Positions 1 to 5,101 of a stretch of DNA of 6,240 nucleotides are shown in pieces. The translations under genes and the position numbers were made by a program. Within the stretch, counting starts at the first letter, position 1, and every line of letters starts with the position of its first letter. The stretch is from Flavobacteriaceae bacterium (GTDB lineage: Bacteria > Bacteroidota > Bacteroidia > Flavobacteriales > Flavobacteriaceae): assembly GCA_018608735.1 (NCBI GenBank), contig JABAYZ010000171.1, positions 1 to 6,240 of the forward strand, read 5' to 3'. The notes beneath the pieces were generated by a model, which saw only the letters and a list, made by a program, of their open reading frames with translations, was not told where the DNA came from and ran no database searches.

Positions 1-128
1 CAGTTATTGAAGAAGTTGTTGCGGAAGTTGAAGAAGCGGCTCCTGAAGTTGTTGCTGAAGAAGTTGTTACTGAAGATGTTGTTGCTGAAGAAGCGGCACC
101 AGAAGCACCAGCTACTGAAGAAAAATAA
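1..128 (+). CDS. rpsP: 30S ribosomal protein S16, C-terminal tail (partial, 5' end outside window)
   Basis: Only the last 41 codons are visible, in the frame whose first complete codon is at base 3, ending with TAA at 126-128. They encode a tail made almost entirely of Glu, Val, Ala, Pro and Thr, ending PATEEK. There is no globular domain here, so the sequence alone does not prove identity. The assignment rests on two points: many Flavobacteriia S16 proteins carry such an acidic Ala/Glu/Val-rich extension beyond the conserved core, and S16 is the usual gene directly upstream of rimM. S16 is a primary assembly protein of the 30S subunit; the extension has no established role and probably projects from the ribosome or is disordered. 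The codons are nearly all GAA, GTT, GCT and GCG, which produces the repetitive DNA. An alternative would be another acidic-tailed protein, but the neighbour makes S16 the best call. Confidence 0.75.
   Translation, partial: VIEEVVAEVEEAAPEVVAEEVVTEDVVAEEAAPEAPATEEK
48..92 (+). repeat. Three tandem 15-bp units in the S16 tail
   Basis: Units at 48-62, 63-77 and 78-92 encode VVAEE, VVTED and VVAEE. The first and third units are identical (gttgttgctgaagaa) and the middle one differs at two bases. A further degenerate copy (GTTGTTGCGGAAGTT) lies just upstream at about 15-29. Repeats of this kind can change copy number by slippage without breaking the frame, because each unit is a multiple of three. 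Confidence 0.7.
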
Positions 129-153
129 AAAATTAATTTTTTTTTATACCTTT

Positions 154-183
154 AAAACCTGGCAATTTTGTCAGGTTTTTTTT
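154..183 (+). terminator. Intrinsic terminator between rpsP and rimM
   Basis: The left arm AAAACCTGGCA (154-164) pairs with TGTCAGGTTTT (169-179) across a four-base loop (165-168). This gives 11 pairs including one G-T wobble, followed by an uninterrupted T tract through 183. It lies 25 bases after the S16 stop, where an rpsP terminator would be expected. It ends only 12 bases before the rimM start codon, so it sits entirely in the rimM leader and could also limit rimM expression by reading attenuation or by crowding the initiating ribosome. Confidence 0.85.
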
Positions 184-195
184 ATGACATAAATC

Positions 196-723
196 ATGAC
201 AAAAGAAGAGTGTTTTTATTTGGGGAAAATCGTAAAAAAGTATAGTTTTAAGGGAGAACTTCTCGCAAAACTAGATACTGATCAACCCGATATTTATGAG
301 AACTTAGATGCCATTTTCATAGAAGTCAACGGCACATTAATTCCATTTTTTATTGAAAAATCGCAACTGCATAAATCGGATTTACTCCGACTTAAATTTG
401 ACGATGTAACCAATGAATCTGATGCAGATGCCTTAATAAAATGTGACCTCTATTTACCTTTAAATTTACTACCTAAGCTAGAGGGAAACAAATTTTATTT
501 TCATGAAATTATTGGCTATCAACTCAAAGATGAGAACTTTGGACCTGTAGGTAGCATTAAAGGGGTTAATGACTCCACGGCTCAACCCTTATTTGAAGTA
601 GATCGCGATGGCATAGAAATTTTGATTCCTATGAACGATGATTTCATTAAAAGCCTGGATCGCGAAGCCAAAACAATTACAGTCAACACCCCACCTGGAT
701 TGATTGAATTATACTTAGAGTAA
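196..723 (+). CDS. rimM: Ribosome maturation factor RimM
   Basis: RimM binds S19 in the 30S head and helps 16S rRNA processing and late assembly of the small subunit in the cytoplasm. The 175-residue length is normal for the family. The N-terminal RimM beta-barrel covers about residues 7-88 and opens with FYLGKIVKKYSFKGEL, matching the family GKI...GxKGEL start motif but with YS where many bacteria have HG. The C-terminal PRC-barrel covers about 98-174 and contains FYFHEIIGY, ILIPMNDDFI (142-151) and the closing PPGLIELYL. The ATG at 196 is the first start in frame after the terminator; there is no Shine-Dalgarno sequence, which is usual for Bacteroidota. The stop TAA (721-723) overlaps the next gene's ATG by one base, so trmN6 translation is probably coupled. 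trmD and rplS, which follow rimM in many Proteobacteria and Firmicutes, are absent here. Confidence 0.95.
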   Translation: MTKEECFYLGKIVKKYSFKGELLAKLDTDQPDIYENLDAIFIEVNGTLIPFFIEKSQLHKSDLLRLKFDDVTNESDADALIKCDLYLPLNLLPKLEGNKFYFHEIIGYQLKDENFGPVGSIKGVNDSTAQPLFEVDRDGIEILIPMNDDFIKSLDREAKTITVNTPPGLIELYLE

Positions 724-1436
724 TGTCAAAGCCTTTTCGTTTTAAACACTTTAGTGTTGAGCAAGCGCGTTGCGCCATGAAAATTGGAACGGATGCCGTA
801 TTATTAGGGGCTTGGGCCGATTTAGAAGCACAACCCAATTCTGTCTTGGATATTGGTGCGGGTACTGGTATTTTAGCACTGATGATGGCTCAACGAAGTG
901 ACGCCAAACTTATAGACGCCCTTGAAATTGATGATGCCGCCTACGAACAATGTGTTGAGAATTTTGAAAACTCCGATTGGGGCGATCGTTTATTTTGTTA
1001 CCACGCAGCACTCGATGAGTTTACCGATGAAATCGAAGATCAATATGACCTGATTATTTCAAATCCACCATTCTACACCGATACCTTTAAAACAGAAAAT
1101 GAGGAACGAAACACAGCACGGTTTGAAGATGCCATGCCTTTTGACACCCTCCTACAATCAGTTTCCGAATTATTGTCCAAATCTGGACAATTCAATGTAG
1201 TGCTTCCTTATAGCGAAGAAAGCACATTTATCAAATTAGCAGAAAAAAAAGGTCTATTCCCCTGTCGAATATTGAACGTCAGAGGGCAACAATCGAGTTC
1301 TATAAAACGAAGTTTGATATGTTTCACGTTTCAAAAAAAAGCAATTAAAACAACATATCTCACTATCGAAATTACACGCCATCACTACACAAAAGAATAC
1401 CTTTCACTCACCAAAGATTTTTATTTAAAATTATAG
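723..1436 (+). CDS. trmN6: tRNA1(Val) (adenine(37)-N6)-methyltransferase TrmN6 (YfiC-like)
   Basis: This is a class I SAM-dependent methyltransferase that, by family, puts an N6-methyl group on A37 next to the anticodon of tRNA1-Val. The 237 residues match the family size. Visible motifs, in order: FRFKHFSVEQ near the N-terminus and MKIGTDAVLLGAW (19-31), both typical of the YfiC group; SAM-binding motif I VLDIGAGTGI (41-50); acidic ribose-binding residue region ALEID (66-70); and the adenine N6-methyltransferase signature NPPF (114-117), which distinguishes N6-adenine enzymes from C5 or N7 enzymes. The C-terminus ends in LTKDFYLKL, as in other Bacteroidota homologues. The start ATG lies inside TAATG, overlapping the rimM stop. 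Its pairing with rimM fits a translation-quality operon. The exact tRNA target is inferred from the E. coli enzyme and not shown by the sequence. Confidence 0.92.
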   Translation: MSKPFRFKHFSVEQARCAMKIGTDAVLLGAWADLEAQPNSVLDIGAGTGILALMMAQRSDAKLIDALEIDDAAYEQCVENFENSDWGDRLFCYHAALDEFTDEIEDQYDLIISNPPFYTDTFKTENEERNTARFEDAMPFDTLLQSVSELLSKSGQFNVVLPYSEESTFIKLAEKKGLFPCRILNVRGQQSSSIKRSLICFTFQKKAIKTTYLTIEITRHHYTKEYLSLTKDFYLKL

Positions 1437-1455
1437 ATTTTACAAGCGGATTAAG

Positions 1456-1463
1456 TATTTTTG
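1456..1463 (+). promoter_or_regulatory. Candidate Bacteroidota -7 promoter element upstream of glutaryl-CoA dehydrogenase
   Basis: TATTTTTG is an exact match to the Bacteroidota primary-sigma -7 consensus TAnnTTTG and lies 62 bases before the dehydrogenase start, in the only sizeable + strand gap (1437-1525). No TTG at the expected -33 spacing is visible, and such octamers occur by chance in AT-rich DNA, so this is a weak call. It overlaps a 7-bp AT-only inverted repeat (1454-1460 with 1467-1473). Confidence 0.35.
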
Positions 1464-1525
1464 TCTAAATATTATTTAATTCACATTTTTTTGATTAAAA
1501 AATGAGTTAAAACTAAAAAATAGAG

Positions 1526-2704
1526 ATGAAAGCAGATTTATTTGAAGCACCTGATTATTACAACTTAGATGATTTATTGTCTGATGAGCATAAACTTGTT
1601 AGAGGTGCAGCCCGTGACTGGGTCAAAAGAGACATCTCTCCTATCATAGAAGACTATGCACAACGCGCAGAATTTCCAACTCAAATTATTGGAGGTTTAG
1701 CCGAAATTGGTGCCTTTGGTCCCTACATCCCCACAGAATATGGTGGTGCAGGCTTGGATCAAATTTCCTATGGATTGATCATGCAAGAGATTGAACGTGG
1801 CGACTCTGGTGTTCGAAGTACAGCATCGGTACAATCGTCCTTAGTAATGTATCCAATATGGAAATATGGAAATGAAGCACAACGTCAAAAATATTTACCA
1901 AAACTTGCAAGTGGCGAATGGATTGGTTGTTTTGGACTAACTGAACCGGATCATGGTAGTAACCCTGGTGGAATGACTACAAATTTTAAAGATATGGGAG
2001 ACCATTATCTATTAAATGGCGCTAAGATGTGGATCTCAAACTCTCCAATCGCAAACGTAGCTGTTGTCTGGGCAAAAAATGAAGAAGGCCGAATTCATGG
2101 ATTACTTGTTGAGCGTGGGATGGACGGATTTACAACTCCTGAGACGCATAACAAATGGTCCTTACGTGCAAGCTCTACAGGAGAACTTATTTTTGATAAT
2201 GTCAAAATTCCAAAAGAAAACCTTTTACCTAATAAATCTGGATTGGGTGCGCCACTAGGCTGCTTAGATTCTGCACGTTATGGAATTGCTTGGGGGGCTA
2301 TTGGTGCTGCTATGGATTGCTATGATACCGCTTTACGATATAGCAAAGAACGTATTCAATTTGGAAAACCGATTGGACAATTTCAATTGCAACAAAAAAA
2401 ACTTTCGGAGATGATTACCGAAATCACAAAAGCACAATTATTAACATGGCGTTTAGGCGTATTAAGAAATGAAGATCGTGCAACTACAGCACAAATTTCG
2501 ATGGCAAAACGAAACAATGTCGATATGGCTATAAAAGTTGCTCGTGAAGCCCGACAGCTGTTAGGCGGTATGGGCATTAGTGGTGAATACAGTATTATGC
2601 GTCATGCTATGAACCTAGAAAGTGTCATTACTTATGAAGGTACGCATGACATCCATTTATTAATTACGGGGTTTGATATTACGGGATTAAATGCCTTCAA
2701 ATAA
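1526..2704 (+). CDS. gcdH: Glutaryl-CoA dehydrogenase (acyl-CoA dehydrogenase family)
   Basis: This FAD enzyme oxidises and decarboxylates glutaryl-CoA to crotonyl-CoA in lysine, hydroxylysine and tryptophan breakdown, passing electrons to ETF in the cytoplasm. The 392 residues span the acyl-CoA dehydrogenase fold: N-terminal helical domain (about 15-130), middle beta domain with GCFGLTEPDHGSNP (134-147) and WISNSP (169-174), and C-terminal helical domain (about 240-390) with KERIQFGKPI and RQLLGGMGISGEY. The family catalytic base is Glu371 in TYEGTHDIH. Features specific to glutaryl-CoA dehydrogenase are RSTASVQSSLVM with Arg97 for the substrate's distal carboxylate, Glu90 seven residues before it, Tyr370, and the stretches LRAS-TGE and ARYGIAWG. 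The start at 1526 is chosen because the only upstream in-frame ATG (1502) meets a stop after two codons. It probably has its own promoter in the preceding gap and may share a transcript with the SGNH gene nine bases downstream. Confidence 0.92.
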   Translation: MKADLFEAPDYYNLDDLLSDEHKLVRGAARDWVKRDISPIIEDYAQRAEFPTQIIGGLAEIGAFGPYIPTEYGGAGLDQISYGLIMQEIERGDSGVRSTASVQSSLVMYPIWKYGNEAQRQKYLPKLASGEWIGCFGLTEPDHGSNPGGMTTNFKDMGDHYLLNGAKMWISNSPIANVAVVWAKNEEGRIHGLLVERGMDGFTTPETHNKWSLRASSTGELIFDNVKIPKENLLPNKSGLGAPLGCLDSARYGIAWGAIGAAMDCYDTALRYSKERIQFGKPIGQFQLQQKKLSEMITEITKAQLLTWRLGVLRNEDRATTAQISMAKRNNVDMAIKVAREARQLLGGMGISGEYSIMRHAMNLESVITYEGTHDIHLLITGFDITGLNAFK

Positions 2705-2713
2705 GTTATTAAT

Positions 2714-3442
2714 ATGAATACTCGTTTAAAAATAACTATACTAACGCTGTTTGTGGGCTTCGCCTTTTTTGGGTGTCATTCGAAAACTGGTGGTGTTCAA
2801 AATCAAACCCCTGTTGTAGAAGCTAGAAGCTTTAAAAAAATAAAAATAATTTCGCTTGGCGACAGCTATACTATTGGTCAAAGTGTGTGTGAAAGTTGTC
2901 GGTTTCCAGAACAATTAAAAGACAGTTTACAACTGCGCTATACTGCACTTGATTCGTTTAATCTTCAAATCATTGCACAAACGGGTTGGACAACAACCAA
3001 TCTGAAAAATGAAATTTCATCAGCAGAGCCACAAACTGATTTTGATTTGGTGACTCTCCTAATAGGAGTCAATAATCAATATCAAAACAAAGCCTTTTCA
3101 CTCTATGAAACTGAATTTGTAGAACTGGTCAATACGGCCATTTCATTGGTAGGCGGTGAGGCGTCTAAATTAATTGTCGTGTCTATACCCGATTATGCCT
3201 ACACCCCATTTGGTCAAAGTAGTAACGCCTTAAACATTAGCGCACAGCTCGAATTGTACAACAACTATGCACAATCGTATTGTGCAGAAAACAACTTAAA
3301 ATACGTATACATCACTGATATTACTCAAGAGGGATTGATCAATCCAGCCTTGGTAGCTTCGGATAATTTACATCCTTCGACGCTTGCATACACCAAATTT
3401 GTAGAGCGAATTCTACCTTTAGCATTGGATATTTTAGAGTAA
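2714..3442 (+). CDS. SGNH/GDSL-family hydrolase, probable lipoprotein
   Basis: This is a secreted esterase-like serine hydrolase; the substrate cannot be told from sequence. The N-terminus has Lys/Arg, a hydrophobic core (about 7-19) and FFGC with Cys21, a permissive Bacteroidota lipobox. The residues after Cys21 (HSKTGG) lack the acidic surface-export signal known from this phylum, so an inner-leaflet, periplasm-facing anchor is likelier. SGNH blocks are intact: block I SLGDSYT with nucleophile Ser51; block II Gly91 in QTGW; block III GVNN with Asn120; block V DNLH with Asp217 and His220. Mature length (about 222 residues) fits a minimal SGNH domain with no extra module. A CxxC (Cys59-Cys62) lies eight residues after the nucleophile, and a third Cys is at 190. 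It follows the dehydrogenase by nine bases, so co-transcription is possible, but no functional link is evident. Confidence 0.88.
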   Translation: MNTRLKITILTLFVGFAFFGCHSKTGGVQNQTPVVEARSFKKIKIISLGDSYTIGQSVCESCRFPEQLKDSLQLRYTALDSFNLQIIAQTGWTTTNLKNEISSAEPQTDFDLVTLLIGVNNQYQNKAFSLYETEFVELVNTAISLVGGEASKLIVVSIPDYAYTPFGQSSNALNISAQLELYNNYAQSYCAENNLKYVYITDITQEGLINPALVASDNLHPSTLAYTKFVERILPLALDILE

Positions 3443-3462
3443 ATTTTTACTGAAAACGAAAG

Positions 3463-3795
3463 TTAATCTTCAGGAGCTAATTCAATTTCAAGACCTTCCA
3501 TTTCTGGAGTAACTTGAATTTGGCATCCCAAACGACTGTTGGGTTTAACATTAAAGGCTTCACTAAGCATAGCCTCTTCTTCGTCTTGCATTTCACGAAG
3601 TGGGTGTTCCGTTAAGACATAACATTGACATGAGGCACACATGGCCATACCGCCACAAACCCCTATGGTACCCTCTGGCGCTAGTTCATAAAGCCGAACA
3701 ACTTCCATGAGGTTAAGAGCCATATCTACGGGAGCAGCGATTTCATGTAATTTTCCATCGCGATCTGTAATTTTAATTTGTATATCTTGTTCCAT
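3463..3795 (-). CDS. Adrenodoxin-type [2Fe-2S] ferredoxin
   Basis: This is a small soluble electron carrier of 110 residues. The cluster ligands follow the vertebrate/ISC-type spacing: Cys47, Cys53 and Cys56 (C-x5-C-x2-C), then Cys91 in SRLGCQI. Supporting family marks are NLMEVVR (28-34), CGGMAMCASCQCYV, an acidic partner-binding helix rich in Glu (about 71-79, QDEEEAML), and the GLEIELAPED C-terminus. Cys58 is an additional, non-ligand cysteine. The gene is last in the minus-strand operon, and its ATG shares a base with the upstream reductase stop (TAATG), so production of the two is likely coupled and the reductase is its probable electron donor. The client could be Fe-S cluster assembly, as for adrenodoxin-like ferredoxins elsewhere, or another oxidoreductase; the operon favours the former. 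Plant-type ferredoxin is excluded by the cysteine spacing. Confidence 0.93.
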   Translation of the reverse strand: MEQDIQIKITDRDGKLHEIAAPVDMALNLMEVVRLYELAPEGTIGVCGGMAMCASCQCYVLTEHPLREMQDEEEAMLSEAFNVKPNSRLGCQIQVTPEMEGLEIELAPED

Positions 3796-4850
3796 TAATT
3801 TATTGATTTTATAACAGCTTTGGGGGCTTCTTTTCGTGTACCGTCAAAGCCATCAATTCCGCTGACGGTAGTGTATTTTAATACGTAGCGTTTTCCGGGG
3901 TTAATAATTTGATAGGCTGCTTGGCACATCAGGGTCGCTTCATGGAAACCACAAAGGATAAGCTTCAGTTTTCCTGGATAAGTATTCACATCGCCAATAG
4001 CAAAAACACCAGGGATGTTCGTTTGATAATCAAGAGCATTATTGACCTTGATTGCATTTTTTTCTATTTCTAAACCCCATTCCCCAATTGGCCCTAATTT
4101 TGGAGATAATCCAAATAAAGGAATGAAATTATCGGTTTCTATGCGTACTGGAGATTCCCCTAATTTTGTTAGCTCGATAGCTTCAAGTTGGGTTTCGCCA
4201 ATAAGTGCGGTAACCTCAGCAGGTGTAATGATATTAATGAGACCGCTATCTTTTAACTCTTGAACTTTATCAACTGAATCTAAAGCTCCACGAAATTCAT
4301 TTCGACGGTGAATTAGAGTGACTTCACTGGCTACAGTGCTTAAAAAAATACTCCAATCCAAGGCAGAATCGCCTCCACCAGAAATGACTACTTTTTTATT
4401 TCGATATATTTCAGGATCTTTAATGATATAAGCTACGCCTCTATCTTCGTAAAAATCTATATTTTTAAGAACGGGTTTCCGCGGTTCAAAACTCCCCAGT
4501 CCACCAGCAATAGCAACTACTGGTGCCTTGTGTTGCGTGCCTTTATTTGTAGTGACAATAAACGCCCCATCCGTTTGTTTCTCGATAGTTTCAGCACGTT
4601 CACCTAAAGTAAAACCCGGTTCAAATTGCTTGCATTGCTCCAACAATTTCTCAGTAAGATCGCCGGCAAGAATTTCTGGATAGGCAGGGATATCGTAAAT
4701 TGGTTTTTTGGGGTAAATTTCAGAACACTGTCCACCCGCTTGCGGTAGCGCATCAATTAAATGACATTTCATTTTAAGAAGGCCTGCTTCAAAAACAGCA
4801 AACAATCCTGTAGGACCAGCACCAATAATTAAAATATCCGTTTCAATCAT
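3795..4850 (-). CDS. Thioredoxin-reductase-like ferredoxin-NADP(+) reductase
   Basis: This FAD enzyme is predicted to transfer electrons from NADPH to ferredoxin. The 351 residues match the TrxR-like ferredoxin-NADP(+) reductase family of Bacillus and Chlorobium. Motifs in order: FAD-binding GAGPTG (10-15) followed by the acidic Asp33 at the strand end; PQAGGQCSEIYP (36-47); NADPH-binding GGGDSA (158-163) with the 2'-phosphate-binding HRRNEFR (181-187), which favours NADPH over NADH; and the FAD-contacting AIGDVN (284-289). The redox-active CxxC of true thioredoxin reductases is missing from the NADPH domain, and a C-terminal extension beyond the usual TrxR end (about 320-351) is present; both are hallmarks of the reductase family. 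Generic annotation as thioredoxin reductase would be wrong. It starts three bases after the Nfu gene and overlaps the ferredoxin start by one base, making that ferredoxin its likely partner. Confidence 0.92.
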   Translation of the reverse strand: MIETDILIIGAGPTGLFAVFEAGLLKMKCHLIDALPQAGGQCSEIYPKKPIYDIPAYPEILAGDLTEKLLEQCKQFEPGFTLGERAETIEKQTDGAFIVTTNKGTQHKAPVVAIAGGLGSFEPRKPVLKNIDFYEDRGVAYIIKDPEIYRNKKVVISGGGDSALDWSIFLSTVASEVTLIHRRNEFRGALDSVDKVQELKDSGLINIITPAEVTALIGETQLEAIELTKLGESPVRIETDNFIPLFGLSPKLGPIGEWGLEIEKNAIKVNNALDYQTNIPGVFAIGDVNTYPGKLKLILCGFHEATLMCQAAYQIINPGKRYVLKYTTVSGIDGFDGTRKEAPKAVIKSIN

Positions 4851-4853
4851 TTT

Positions 4854-5096
4854 TTAAGCTTCAATATTGATAACCGACTGAATTTGAGGAGCATATTTTT
4901 TAATCGTCATTTCAACTCCTGATTTTAACGTCATTTGATTGACACTACAAGAGGAACATGCGCCAACTAATTGTACTTTGACCACTTCGTCATTTTCAAT
5001 GGCAATAAGATTGATATTACCACCATCGTTTTCAAGAAATGGACGAATTTCATCCAAAGCTTTTACAACATTTAGTCTAATTTCTTCTGAACTCAT
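4854..5096 (-). CDS. Stand-alone Nfu/NifU C-terminal domain Fe-S scaffold protein
   Basis: The 80 residues are essentially one NifU-like C-terminal domain, without the IscU-like or degenerate A-type domain that other Nfu/NifU proteins carry. Landmarks are RPFLENDGGNINLI (18-31), with the family DGG at 24-26, and GACSSCS with Cys47 and Cys50. This CxxC normally holds a [4Fe-4S] cluster between two subunits. The domain is thought to receive clusters and hand them to target apoproteins in the cytoplasm. Five bases separate it from the mrp stop upstream and three from the reductase downstream. An AAGG stretch overlapping the mrp stop lies only two bases before the ATG, too close to be a normal ribosome binding site. 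Next to an Mrp ATPase, it fits the common pattern of paired Fe-S carrier proteins. Confidence 0.94.
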   Translation of the reverse strand: MSSEEIRLNVVKALDEIRPFLENDGGNINLIAIENDEVVKVQLVGACSSCSVNQMTLKSGVEMTIKKYAPQIQSVINIEA

Positions 5097-5101
5097 AGCC
5101 T

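Noticed and set aside
147..154. TACCTTTA as a promoter -7 element for rimM
   Set aside because: It lacks the final G of TAnnTTTG and any TTG at -33, and transcription from it would start within the terminator hairpin.
7..192. Lys/Leu-rich open frame on the + strand
   Set aside because: It is a shadow of the repetitive GAA/GTT codons of the S16 tail and runs through the terminator; its composition is an artefact of the repeat.
184..192. Minimal ORF ATGACATAA just before rimM, with ATGACA repeated at the rimM start
   Set aside because: A two-codon ORF is expected by chance, and nothing else supports a leader peptide; the hexamer repeat is too short to mean anything alone.
1454..1473. AT-only inverted repeat AGTATTT/AAATATT after trmN6 as a terminator
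   Set aside because: Seven A-T/G-T pairs form a weak hairpin and the T run (1486-1492) is 13 bases downstream instead of directly adjacent.
2064..2258. Second + strand frame inside the glutaryl-CoA dehydrogenase gene
   Set aside because: It lies fully within a clearly conserved coding sequence in another frame and shows no recognisable protein features.
2383..2577. Antisense open frame within the glutaryl-CoA dehydrogenase gene
   Set aside because: It mirrors conserved codons of the real gene and has no start context, domain or neighbour support.
4042..4263. + strand open frame opposite the ferredoxin-NADP(+) reductase
   Set aside because: It is a shadow of the well-supported minus-strand gene, Ser/Pro-rich with no recognisable motif.
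3795..4850. Thioredoxin reductase as the identity of the FAD protein
   Set aside because: The redox-active CxxC of thioredoxin reductase is absent, a C-terminal extension is present, and a ferredoxin gene directly overlaps it.
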